From contig DASQOL010000038.1 of the NCBI GenBank assembly GCA_035644475.1, positions 1 through 52,729 on the forward strand: a DNA stretch of 52,729 nt, given 5' to 3'. This DNA is from FEN-1219 sp035644475. Its GTDB lineage: Bacteria > Pseudomonadota > Gammaproteobacteria > Steroidobacterales > Rariloculaceae. The translations under genes were made by a program, and so were the position numbers. Shown in pieces: positions 32,662-41,335 of the stretch (position 1 is the first letter of the stretch; each line of letters starts with the position of its first letter). Under the pieces are notes generated by a model, which saw nothing but the letters and a program-made list of their open reading frames with translations, made no database searches and was not told the origin of the DNA.

Positions 32662-33802
32662 CCCCCCGCAATCCTCGCCCGCCGCCAGCGCGCCGCCGCC
32701 CGCCACGCGCCCGCCCGCCCCCGCCGCGCCGCGGCGTAAGTGGCTGCGCAGCGTGTTGCTCACGCTGGGCCCGCTGGTCGTGGTCGTCGGCGCCGCGTAC
32801 GTCTACGTGACGACGGGCCGCGTCGTCTCTACCGACAACGCCTACATCAAGGCCGACATCGGCATCGTCGCCGCGCGGATCACCGGCCCGATCGTCGAGG
32901 TCGCCGTCCACGAGAACCAGACCGTCGCGCAAGGCGACGTGCTGTTCAAGATCGAGGACACGCCGTTCAAGGTGGCGCTCGATCGCGCCGACGCCCAGCT
33001 CGGCGCGGTGCGCGACTACGTCGAGGGCATCCGCGCGTCGTACCGCCAGAAGCTCGCGTCGCTCGAGCTCGACAAGACCAACGCGGCCTTCGCGAAGCGC
33101 GAGTACGACCGCGTGCAGGCGCTCGCGGCGCAGAAGCTCACGTCCGAGATCAACGTGGACACCGCGCGCAACAAGAGCGACGTGGCGAACCAGGAGCTCG
33201 TGGTCACGCAGCGCTCGCTCGACCAGATCCGCGCGCAGCTCGGCGGCGATCCGGAGCGGCCGCTCACGGAGCTGTCCGCGTTTCTCGCCGTGAAGTCGAT
33301 CCGCGACACCGCCGTGCTCGACCTCGAGCACACGGTGGTCCGCGCGCCGTTCGACGGCATCGCGAGCAAGGTGCCGCAGGTCGGCAACTACGTCGCGCCC
33401 GGCACGGCGGTGATGAGCGTGGTGTCGTCCCGCGAAACGTGGATCGAGGCGAACTACAAGGAGACCGATCTCACGCATGTCGAGGTCGGCCAACCGGTGA
33501 CCGTCAAGATCGACACCTATCCCGACCGCGAGTGGCGCGGCACGGTGCAGAGCATCGCCAGGGCCACCGGCGCCGAGTTCTCGGTGCTGCCCGCGCAGAA
33601 CGCTACCGGCAACTGGGTCAAGGTCACGCAGCGAATCCCGCTCAGAATCGCGATCGAGAGGCGCGCGAGCGATCCGGAGCTCCGCGTGGGCATGAGCGCG
33701 GACGTCGAGATCGACACCGGCTGGGAGCGTCCCGCGCCGGCGTTCCTCACGTGGCTGCGCCCGGACCGCGCGGAGGCCGCGACCCCAAGGAGCCATCGAT
33801 GA
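32624..33802 (+). CDS. EmrA/HlyD-type membrane fusion protein of an efflux pump
   Basis: The 392-residue product begins with a Ser/Pro/Ala-rich cytosolic tail of about 40 residues, then one membrane helix (SVLLTLGPLVVVVGAAYVYV). The lipoyl-like half motif (STDNAYIKADIGIVAARITG), a coiled-coil hairpin and the second half (VVRAPFDGIASKVPQVGNYV) follow. It bridges the inner-membrane transporter to an outer-membrane channel. GGAAGG precedes the ATG. Its TGA overlaps the next ATG as ATGA, so the pump subunits are coupled. No TolC-like gene is in the window. Confidence 0.92.
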   Translation: MSAESPSSSAPASPPQSSPAASAPPPATRPPAPAAPRRKWLRSVLLTLGPLVVVVGAAYVYVTTGRVVSTDNAYIKADIGIVAARITGPIVEVAVHENQTVAQGDVLFKIEDTPFKVALDRADAQLGAVRDYVEGIRASYRQKLASLELDKTNAAFAKREYDRVQALAAQKLTSEINVDTARNKSDVANQELVVTQRSLDQIRAQLGGDPERPLTELSAFLAVKSIRDTAVLDLEHTVVRAPFDGIASKVPQVGNYVAPGTAVMSVVSSRETWIEANYKETDLTHVEVGQPVTVKIDTYPDREWRGTVQSIARATGAEFSVLPAQNATGNWVKVTQRIPLRIAIERRASDPELRVGMSADVEIDTGWERPAPAFLTWLRPDRAEAATPRSHR

Positions 33803-35352
33803 ACGCCGCGAGCGGCGCAGCGGCGCCGCTCAACCGCGGCATGATCACCGTCTCGATCATGCTCGCGACGATCATGCAGGTCGTCGACATGACGATCGTC
33901 AACGTCGCCCTGCCGCACATGCAGGGCAACATGTCGGCGACCCAGGACCAGATCTCCTGGGTGCTCACGTCGTACATCGTGGCGGCCGCCATCATGACGC
34001 CGCTCACGGGCGTGCTCGCGCAGATCATGGGGCGCAAGCGCCTGTTCATCTTCGCGGTCATCGGCTTCACGATCGCGTCGATGCTGTGCGGCTCGGCCAC
34101 GTCGCTCACCGAGATCGTGGTGTTCCGGGTCCTCCAGGGCGCGTTCGGCGCGCCGCTCGTGCCGCTGTCGCAGGCGGTGATCCTCGACATCAACCCGCGC
34201 GAGAAGCACGGCTCCGCGATGGCGCTCTGGGGCGTCGGCGTGATGGTCGGGCCGATCTTGGGTCCCACGATCGGCGGCTACCTCACCGAATACCAGTCGT
34301 GGCGCTGGGCGTTCTACATCAACGTGCCGGTCGGCATCCTCGCGGTGCTCGGCATGCTGGCGTTCATGCCGGAGACTGAGCGCAGCAAGAGCCGCGGCTT
34401 CGACTTCTTCGGCTTCGCGCTCTTGAGCATCGCCGTCGGCACGTTGCAGCTCATGCTCGACCGCGGCAACGCGGCCGACTGGTTCTCGTCGCGCGAGATC
34501 GTGATCGAGTGCGTGATTGCGGGTCTCGCCGCGTATCTCTTCCTCGTCCACATGTTCACGGCGGAGCGTCCGTTTATCGAGCCTGGATTGTTCAAGGACC
34601 GCAACTTCGCGGCCGGCGTGCTGCTGATCTTCATGGTCGGCGTGATGCTGTTCTCGACGATGGCGCTGCTACCGCCCTTCCTCCAGAGCCTGCTCGGCTT
34701 CCCTGTGATCACCACGGGGCTGCTGCTCGCGCCGCGGGGCCTCGGCACGATGGCCGCGATGTTCGTCGTCGGCCGGCTCGTCGGCAAGATCGACACTCGA
34801 GCGCTAGTGTTCTTCGGGCTCGCGCTCATGGCCTGGTCGCTCTGGGAGATGTCGAAGTTCAACGCCGAGATCGGCCTCTACGAGATCGTCTACACCGGCG
34901 TGATCCAGGGCGTAGGCTTGGGCTTCATCTTCGTGCCGCTGTCCGCCGCGGCGTTCGCCACGCTCGCGCAGCGCTATCGCAACGAGGGCACGGCGATGTT
35001 CAGCCTCGTGCGCAACGTCGGCAGCAGCATCGGCATCTCGGTCGTGATGACGTTCTTGGGGCACGAGGCGCAAGTGAGCCACGCGGGCTTGGGCGAGAGC
35101 ATCAACGAGTTCAGCCGCGCTCTCCACGGGCCGGGCGTTCCACAGATCTGGAATCTGCATTCGGAGCTCGGGCTTGCGGCGTTGAACGGCATGGTGTCGC
35201 GCCAGGCGCTCACGATCGCGTACCTCAACGACTTCCGGCTGATGTTGTACCTTACGGTGCTCGCCGTGCCGCTACTGCTCTTGATCAAGCCGTCGAAGCG
35301 CGCGGCAGCTCCTCCGCCCGCCGCGGCCGCGGCAGCGGCAGCGGCCGACTGA
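33799..35352 (+). CDS. EmrB-type DHA2 family multidrug transporter
   Basis: The 517-residue major-facilitator protein has about 14 hydrophobic helices. DHA2 landmarks are visible: QVVDMTIVNVALPHMQGNMS in helix 1, WVLTSYIVAAAIMTPLTGVL, GRKRLFIFAVIGFTIASMLC, and the antiporter motif C region GVMVGPILGPTIGGYLTEYQ. With the fusion protein it should export hydrophobic toxic compounds by proton antiport. The C terminus ends in an odd Pro/Ala run (PPPAAAAAAAAAD). The likely inducer is a ligand of the co-transcribed MarR protein. Confidence 0.94.
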   Translation: MNAASGAAAPLNRGMITVSIMLATIMQVVDMTIVNVALPHMQGNMSATQDQISWVLTSYIVAAAIMTPLTGVLAQIMGRKRLFIFAVIGFTIASMLCGSATSLTEIVVFRVLQGAFGAPLVPLSQAVILDINPREKHGSAMALWGVGVMVGPILGPTIGGYLTEYQSWRWAFYINVPVGILAVLGMLAFMPETERSKSRGFDFFGFALLSIAVGTLQLMLDRGNAADWFSSREIVIECVIAGLAAYLFLVHMFTAERPFIEPGLFKDRNFAAGVLLIFMVGVMLFSTMALLPPFLQSLLGFPVITTGLLLAPRGLGTMAAMFVVGRLVGKIDTRALVFFGLALMAWSLWEMSKFNAEIGLYEIVYTGVIQGVGLGFIFVPLSAAAFATLAQRYRNEGTAMFSLVRNVGSSIGISVVMTFLGHEAQVSHAGLGESINEFSRALHGPGVPQIWNLHSELGLAALNGMVSRQALTIAYLNDFRLMLYLTVLAVPLLLLIKPSKRAAAPPPAAAAAAAAAD

Positions 35353-35414
35353 GGTAGGCTCCGCGGCTGATGGCCGATGCGCCACACCTAGGCGCAGAGC
35401 CGACGCCGTTCGCG

Positions 35415-37880
35415 CTAGCGTGAAACGATTTGCCTGAAGCCGGACGACAAGTCGACCGCAATCACGGCGTCGTAAAGATTCTCGGTGACGAACGCGATCT
35501 CTCGCTGCTCGTCGACGGCGATCGCGCCGGGCTGTAGAAAAATCGGGCCTCCGCCGATCGTCGGGCTGGCCGAGCCGCTCGACTGCCCCGACAGCACGGT
35601 GCGATTGCCGGTCGCCAGATCGACCGCCACGATGCGGCTCGGGAAGCTATCGAGCACGAGCAGCCTGCCGTGGGCCGCGTCGAGCGTGAGTCGGCCCATC
35701 TCTCCGAACAGCGGCCCGGTGCCGATGCCGGACGCGGAGAACGTCGTCCGCGCGCCGGTCGCCAAGTCGATGCGCACCACTGCGTCGGCGCCGGCGTCGG
35801 CGACGAACGCGCGTCGATTAGCCGCGTCGAGCAACAGCCCGGCCGGGTCCGTCAGAGCCGCCAGCACCGTGCTGCGGTCGCCGCTCGCGAGGTCGACGGC
35901 GAGCAGCGCGTCGAGCCCGCGGTCGAGCACGTACGCGGTGCCGGAAGTCGCGTCTACGCCAACGTCGACCGGATTCACGAACTGCACGCCGGCGCCGCGG
36001 TTTTGATCCGACACGTTGCGCCGTGCCCCGCTCGTGAGGTCGATCGCGTAGAGGGAGTTTTCGGTGAAGTCTGCGACATAGACCTGGTTGCCGCCGCGGT
36101 CGAGCGCGAGCCCGAGCGGATCGGTCGCAATCGTGCCGCGGCCGTCCGGCGGGCCCGCGATCAGGCGCCTCGACCCGTCCGTGAGATCGACGGCGACGAC
36201 GACGTCGGCGATGTTGTCGACGACGTACGCGACGTTCGCACCGGCGTCGAGCGCGATACCTTTCGGGTCGCGGAAATTGACGCCGGCGCCGACGCTCGCG
36301 TCCGTGAGGCGCTCGCGGTCGCCGTTACCGAGATGAACCTCGAGCAGCGGGTCGGAGAAGTCCTGCTCCATCAAGTACAGGCGGCTCTGCGCCTCGTCGA
36401 AGACTAGGTCCGTGGGCCACTCGAGCCGCGGTCCCGCGCCGACGATCGGGTGCGTGCCGCCGTCCGCCACGAGCCCGGACGAGGTCACGCTCACACGTGC
36501 GCCGGTCGCGAGATCGAGACGCATCACGGCGTTGCTGAAGTCGTCGGCGAGGTAGGCCACCGCGAGCGACGGCGCCACCGAAATCCCGCGAAAGAACCGC
36601 GGCAGGTTCGGCGGGTCGGCGGAGCGGTCGGACAGGAGCGTGCGCGCGCCGGTCGCGAGGTCGATGGCGAAAACCTCGTCGGTGTTGCCCGACACCGCGA
36701 TCACTCGATCGCGCGGCGCGTCCAGCCCGAGCGACGTCCAGAAGCTGATCGGCGGACCGAGCCCCAAGCCGTTCGCGGAGAGCGCAACCCGGTCGCCGGT
36801 CGACGGATCCACGGCGAGAAGCTGCTTGCGACCGTCGTCCGCCAATAGCAGCCGCGAACGCGTCGTGTCGTAGACGAGCGCGGTGGCGCCGAGCACCGTC
36901 GGCCCCGTGCCCACGCGAAGGCCGACGCCCGAGGCCGCGCTCACGATGCTGCGGTCGCCGGTCGCCGGGTCGACGCGGAATACCGCCGCCGCCTCGGCGT
37001 CGACCACGTAGATGCGGTCGCCCTGCGTGTCGAGCGCGAGATCGACGGGCGCGGCGAATGCCGGACCGGCTCCTCGTCCAGAGCCCGACACGACCGTGCG
37101 CACGTATCCGTCCCGCGCGGCGGCCACGAGCGTCGCGCTGTAGCGGTCCGCGTACAGAAACCGGTTGCGCTTCGCGTCGAGAATCATGCTCTCCACAGCG
37201 CTGAGCGCCGGCTCGCGCCCCAACGTGACCGACTCCGTATCCGTATCCTTGCCCGCGTGCGCGGCGGTGACCGTGATCACGAGCGAATCGCCCTCGACCG
37301 GGATGTCTTTTACGAAGAACCGGCCATCGGGTCTCACGGTGCCCTGCACGGCGATCGCGCCAGCGCGCGCGCTCACGTCGATGCTCGCAAGATCGGGATG
37401 CGTTACGCGACCGCTGACGGCGGCCGTCGAATATGCATAGCTCGCGTAGGTGAACGGAAAGTCGATCGTGATCACCGGCGCCGGGCTGTCGATGATTTCG
37501 ATCGTGAAGTCGCGGTCCGCGAAGTACCGCAAGTCGGCAGACGCCGCGTGCGCCGCGATCGTTCGCGTAGCGGACACCTCGAAGTCGACACCGGCGGCGA
37601 TCGTCACAACGCCGCTGGCCGAGTCGACGGCGAACGCCCCCGACGCGTCGTTCGCCAGCGAGAACACCACGCCGCCGCGAGCCGCGATCTCCGGCGCGGT
37701 TATCGTGAGCCCAACCGGAGCGCCGCGCCGCGCGCTCTCTGCGACTCGATCGGCCGCAGGGTTCGCATCCCCGAGAGCACCGAGGGGCTCCGGCGCGGGC
37801 GGCGCGCGATCACCGCCGCGGCTGCAAGCTGCGAGCGCGAGCCCGAGCCCGAGGGTTGCAAAGAGGTGCTTGCGGCCCAT
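35415..37880 (-). CDS. lipoprotein with a cadherin-like domain and repeat propeller
   Basis: The ATG at 37880 gives 821 residues with a lipobox signal (FATLGLGLALAAC, lipidated Cys at residue 19). Residues around 60-150 look like a cadherin-type beta-sandwich (VFSLANDASGAFAVDSASGV). Another beta domain follows (VSGRVTHPDLASIDVSARAG). From about residue 240 there are at least ten propeller-like repeats of the form VxAVDLATGDRTxLS, with AIDLTSGARRNVSD and VAVDLTDGSRRLIAG as examples. It is probably anchored to the outer membrane as a binding scaffold. No catalytic motif is visible. Confidence 0.82.
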   Translation of the reverse strand: MGRKHLFATLGLGLALAACSRGGDRAPPAPEPLGALGDANPAADRVAESARRGAPVGLTITAPEIAARGGVVFSLANDASGAFAVDSASGVVTIAAGVDFEVSATRTIAAHAASADLRYFADRDFTIEIIDSPAPVITIDFPFTYASYAYSTAAVSGRVTHPDLASIDVSARAGAIAVQGTVRPDGRFFVKDIPVEGDSLVITVTAAHAGKDTDTESVTLGREPALSAVESMILDAKRNRFLYADRYSATLVAAARDGYVRTVVSGSGRGAGPAFAAPVDLALDTQGDRIYVVDAEAAAVFRVDPATGDRSIVSAASGVGLRVGTGPTVLGATALVYDTTRSRLLLADDGRKQLLAVDPSTGDRVALSANGLGLGPPISFWTSLGLDAPRDRVIAVSGNTDEVFAIDLATGARTLLSDRSADPPNLPRFFRGISVAPSLAVAYLADDFSNAVMRLDLATGARVSVTSSGLVADGGTHPIVGAGPRLEWPTDLVFDEAQSRLYLMEQDFSDPLLEVHLGNGDRERLTDASVGAGVNFRDPKGIALDAGANVAYVVDNIADVVVAVDLTDGSRRLIAGPPDGRGTIATDPLGLALDRGGNQVYVADFTENSLYAIDLTSGARRNVSDQNRGAGVQFVNPVDVGVDATSGTAYVLDRGLDALLAVDLASGDRSTVLAALTDPAGLLLDAANRRAFVADAGADAVVRIDLATGARTTFSASGIGTGPLFGEMGRLTLDAAHGRLLVLDSFPSRIVAVDLATGNRTVLSGQSSGSASPTIGGGPIFLQPGAIAVDEQREIAFVTENLYDAVIAVDLSSGFRQIVSR

Positions 37881-37992
37881 GTTGTGCGTTTTCTTGCCGT
37901 CGCAGCGCGAGTATGCCAGACGCCGATTGCCGGCGCGTCCGGGGCTGGTGCCGCGAGCCGGCGGCGACTTCGTCGCGAAGCTTGAACAGCCC

Positions 37993-39066
37993 CTAGCCTT
38001 GCCCGGAGCGTGCCTCGCCGCGGGGCGCAGCGGCGGATTCGCTCGGCGCCTCTTCGACTCGGCCATCGGCGTGTTTCGCAAACCGGCCGCGCTCGCGCGG
38101 AAACACGGGTGCGTCGTCGCGATACGGCCAGCCGCCGAACTGCGTGCGCCGGTAGTCGGAGAACGCCTGCTCGAGCTCGGCCCGGGTGTTCATCACGAAC
38201 GGGCCGTACTGCGCCACCGGTTCCGCAATCGGCCGGCCCTGGAGCACGAGGATCTCGACGCGGCCGTCGGTGGCCGCGATCGGCAGCTCGAGATCGGCGC
38301 GCACCTCGATCGCGGCGGGGTCCGCGATCACACGCTCGCCGATCCGCAGCCCCCGACCCGAGAACAGGTACAACGTGCGGATGGTCCGCGCGTCGCGCGC
38401 CGGCGGCAACGTCCATGACGCGCCCGGCGCCAGCGCGATCGACCAGATCGCGACGTCGCCGTCCGCGCTCGCCGCCCAAGAATGCGGCGGCGGCGCCGGG
38501 GGCTCGATGCCGCCGACCGCGCCCGCCACGATCGTGACCTCGACGCCCTCGCCGCTCGCGCCCGTCACGCGCTGGCGCGGCACGTTCTCGTCCCAGAGCA
38601 TCGTGAAGTACGGATCCGCCATCTTGTTCTTGGCCGGCAGGTTCAGCCAGATCTGAAAGAGCTCGAGCGTGTTGGGCCCGCTCGGGTCGAGCAGCGGGAA
38701 CATCTCCGAGTGCACGATGCCGGCGCCCGCCGTGAGCCACTGCACGTCGCCGCGGCCGAAGCGCGCGGTCGCGCCGAGCGAGTCGGAGTGGTCGATGTAG
38801 CCCTTGCGCACGAACGTCACGGTCTCGAAGCCGCGGTGCGGGTGCTGGGGGAAGCCCGGAATGTTCTGGCCGTGATACATCCGCCAGCCGTCCTTGCCGG
38901 CGAAGTCTTGGCCGAGGTCGCGGCCCGCGAGCGACGCGGCCGGCCCGAGCCGGTCGTTGCCGCGCGGGTAATTGTCGACGTGGTGGACGCAGGTGAGGAA
39001 CGGATCGCGCGTCGGCCAAGGGAAGCCGAGCGGTGCGAGGCGGACGATAGGATCGGTGGTGCTCAT
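37993..39066 (-). CDS. pirin family protein
   Basis: The 357-residue bicupin carries the pirin metal-binding motif: QHPHRGFETVTFVRKGYIDH supplies two His, and TAGAGIVHSEMF supplies the His and Glu. FPWPTRDPFLTCVHHVDNYP at the start is also typical. The family holds iron and acts as a quercetinase-like dioxygenase or regulator; which applies here is unknown. It is longer than usual because of a charged, disordered C-terminal tail. Its start codon follows by two bases a hairpin that contains the stop codon of the exonuclease gene, so translation may be coupled. Confidence 0.92.
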   Translation of the reverse strand: MSTTDPIVRLAPLGFPWPTRDPFLTCVHHVDNYPRGNDRLGPAASLAGRDLGQDFAGKDGWRMYHGQNIPGFPQHPHRGFETVTFVRKGYIDHSDSLGATARFGRGDVQWLTAGAGIVHSEMFPLLDPSGPNTLELFQIWLNLPAKNKMADPYFTMLWDENVPRQRVTGASGEGVEVTIVAGAVGGIEPPAPPPHSWAASADGDVAIWSIALAPGASWTLPPARDARTIRTLYLFSGRGLRIGERVIADPAAIEVRADLELPIAATDGRVEILVLQGRPIAEPVAQYGPFVMNTRAELEQAFSDYRRTQFGGWPYRDDAPVFPRERGRFAKHADGRVEEAPSESAAAPRGEARSGQG

Positions 39067-39068
39067 GA

Positions 39069-39089
39069 CGCAAAGCTTAACGCTTTGCG
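39069..39089 (-). promoter_or_regulatory. hairpin abutting the pirin start, with the upstream stop codon in its loop
   Basis: On the minus strand CGCAAAGC-GTTAA-GCTTTGCG forms a perfect 8-base stem. The TAA in the loop is the stop codon of the exonuclease-like gene, and the stem ends two bases before the pirin ATG. No separate ribosome site is visible for pirin, so a terminating ribosome may be needed to open the stem. Confidence 0.6.
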
Positions 39090-39979
39090 GCGACGTCCGT
39101 CTTGCGAGCGGCGACCTCGGCCGCGCGCTCGAGCAATCCGTCGAGCTCGAGCCGGGCGACCGCCGCGTCGCGCGCCGGCGCGGGCCCGCGCCAGCGCAGG
39201 TCGGCCAATGTCTCCACGAGCGGTGCGTCCTCGCGCAGCGTCGCGAGCCGCCGGTAGAGCAGCGCCTCGGCGCGCCGCGCGCTCAAGCTCTCCGCGAGCG
39301 CGGCCGCGCCGCGCACCTTGACGGTCCACGCGGCCGCGTCGTCGGGAATGCTCTCGAGCCGCTCGTAGGCCGCGAGCACGGCCGACGCCGACTTCGCGCC
39401 CCAGCGCGGGATGCCGGGATAGCCATCGGCCGCGTCGCCGACGAGCGCCAGCCAGTCGGGCATCGACGCGGGCACCACGCCGAACTTCGCGCGCACGCCG
39501 TCGACGTCGAACGTCTTGCCGCGCATCCGATCGAGGCACACGACGCGTGCGCCGCGCACGCACTGGGCGAGATCTTTGTCCGGAGAGCAGATCACGACCT
39601 GCTCCACGCTCGGATCGGCACCGAAGCGCGCGGCGGCCGTCGCGAGCGCGTCGTCGCATTCGAATTCGACCATCGGCCAGGTGACGACGCCGAGCGCCCG
39701 GCACGCGTCCTCGGCCGGCCAGAACTGCGCGAACAATGCGGGATCGATGCCGTCGCCCGTCTTGTAGCCGGGATACAGATCGTTGCGGAACGACTCGATC
39801 ACGTGATCGAACGCGATCGCGACGTGCGTGACGTCGCGCTCGCCCAGCAGCGCGAGCAGCGAGCGCGCAAGCCCGTGCACCGCGCCCACTTCGAAGCCGT
39901 CCGCCGTCGTTCGCGACGGCGCGCCGAAGTACGCGCGGAACAGCTCGAACGTGCCGTCGACGACGTGTACTTTCACCAC
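39077..39979 (-). CDS. 5'-3' exonuclease-like protein (PolA N-domain family)
   Basis: About 300 residues with the flap/5'-3' exonuclease fold: VHVVDGTFELFRAYFGAP, the acidic metal residues in VEFECDDALAT and ICSPDKDLAQCV, and the helix-3-turn-helix DNA clamp VGDAADGYPGIPRWGAKSAS. Free-standing relatives remove RNA primers or flaps. The start is uncertain. GTG codons at 39979 and 39976 precede the conserved core and lack a good ribosome site, and a GTG at 40018 would add 13 residues and abut the divergent gene. Upstream of pirin on the same strand with overlapping control. Confidence 0.88.
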   Translation of the reverse strand: MVKVHVVDGTFELFRAYFGAPSRTTADGFEVGAVHGLARSLLALLGERDVTHVAIAFDHVIESFRNDLYPGYKTGDGIDPALFAQFWPAEDACRALGVVTWPMVEFECDDALATAAARFGADPSVEQVVICSPDKDLAQCVRGARVVCLDRMRGKTFDVDGVRAKFGVVPASMPDWLALVGDAADGYPGIPRWGAKSASAVLAAYERLESIPDDAAAWTVKVRGAAALAESLSARRAEALLYRRLATLREDAPLVETLADLRWRGPAPARDAAVARLELDGLLERAAEVAARKTDVAAKR

Positions 39980-40018
39980 TGGTGCTAGTCTAGGGGAAAT
40001 ATCCGGGGGGATCGCCAC

Positions 40019-41308
40019 ATGAAGACCTCACTCGCCGCAGTCGCCCTGCTCGTCTCGTCGGCCGCCCTCGCGCAAACGCCCGCGACGCCGAGCCCGCCGC
40101 AGCCGAAGCCGGCGTTCGCGGGCCAGACGAAGGCCCCGCCGCCGAAGACGCCGTCGAAGTACCGCGTCGAGACGATCACCGACGCGCTGACCGGGCCGTG
40201 GGCGCTCGCGTTCCTGCCCGACGGCAACTTCCTCGTGTCGGAGCGGCGCGGCAACCTGCGCACCGTGACGCGCGACGGCAAGGTGTCGGAGCCGATCGCT
40301 GGCGTGCCGCCGGTGAAAGTGGTCGCGGCGCAGAGCTTCCACGACGTGGTGCTCGATCCCAACTTCGCGCAGAACCGCTACGTCTATTTCACCTACTTCG
40401 CGCCGCCGAAGGGCGAAGCCGCGAAGGAATGGCCGATCGAGCACTACTACAACGACGTCTGGAACAAGTCGCTCGCGGAGCGGCGCGTGCTCGACTTGGG
40501 TGAGGAGACGGTCGCGCGCGCGAAGCTGTCCGCCGACAACCGCCGCCTCGAGAGCCTCGACATCCTGATCCAAGCACACGTCGAGCGCCGCATCGTGTTC
40601 GCGCGCGACGGCACGATGCTCGTCACGGGCGCCGACGCGTTCCGCCTCTACGACTCCGACTTGGACAGCATCGAGGGCCGCGTCTTCACCGACAACCCGG
40701 ACGTGCGCCGCAACTTCACCGGCCGCGTGATCCGCATCAATCCCGACGGCACGATCCCGAAGGACAACCCGTGGCTCGGCCGCGCGACCGTCGCGCGCGA
40801 GACCTACGCGCACGGCTTGAAGGACCCGGAAGGCGCCGCGCTGAACCCCACCACCGGCGAGCTCTGGATCACGGACCACGGCCCGCAGGGCGGCGACGAG
40901 ATCGACATCATTCGACCCGGCCACGACTACGGCTGGCCCGAGGTCTCGTACGGCGTGCAATACGACGCTCGCCAGACCGACGGCCGCAAGAACGTGGCGG
41001 TCGGCAGCGGCAAGACGTCGCGTCCCGACGTCGACGAGCCGATCTATTTCTGGGTACCGTCGATCGCGCCGAGCGGCATGGCGTTCTACACGGGCAACCT
41101 GTTCCCCGAGTGGAAGGGCAACTTGTTCGTCGGCGCGATGGCCGGCCAGCATCTCGTGCGGCTCGTGCTCGACGGCGAGCGCGTGGTGGCCGAGGAGAAG
41201 CTGTTGACCGATCTCGGCCTCCGCATACGCGAGGTGCGCCAAGGGCCGGACGGCGCGCTCTACGTGTTCGGCGGCGACTCGCTGCTCAAGATCGTGCCGG
41301 CGAAGTAG
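40019..41308 (+). CDS. sGDH-like PQQ propeller lacking the usual catalytic histidine
   Basis: The 429-residue product has a signal peptide (cleaved near ALA-QTP), then a Pro-rich spacer. The propeller carries GPWALAFLPDGNFLVSERRG, the PQQ/calcium-type segment TDHGPQGGDEIDIIRPGHDY, and FPEWKGNLFVGAMAGQ. The equivalent of the catalytic-His motif (LHPxF or FHPDF) is LDPNF here, Asp at residue 113, with a His at 108 instead. There is also an insertion of about 60 residues after the YVYFTYF strand. It may use a different base or not be a dehydrogenase. It shares domain type, not operon, with the protein at 26455. Confidence 0.85.
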   Translation: MKTSLAAVALLVSSAALAQTPATPSPPQPKPAFAGQTKAPPPKTPSKYRVETITDALTGPWALAFLPDGNFLVSERRGNLRTVTRDGKVSEPIAGVPPVKVVAAQSFHDVVLDPNFAQNRYVYFTYFAPPKGEAAKEWPIEHYYNDVWNKSLAERRVLDLGEETVARAKLSADNRRLESLDILIQAHVERRIVFARDGTMLVTGADAFRLYDSDLDSIEGRVFTDNPDVRRNFTGRVIRINPDGTIPKDNPWLGRATVARETYAHGLKDPEGAALNPTTGELWITDHGPQGGDEIDIIRPGHDYGWPEVSYGVQYDARQTDGRKNVAVGSGKTSRPDVDEPIYFWVPSIAPSGMAFYTGNLFPEWKGNLFVGAMAGQHLVRLVLDGERVVAEEKLLTDLGLRIREVRQGPDGALYVFGGDSLLKIVPAK

Positions 41309-41335
41309 CGCGACCCAGTAGCGAGAGACAGCCCC

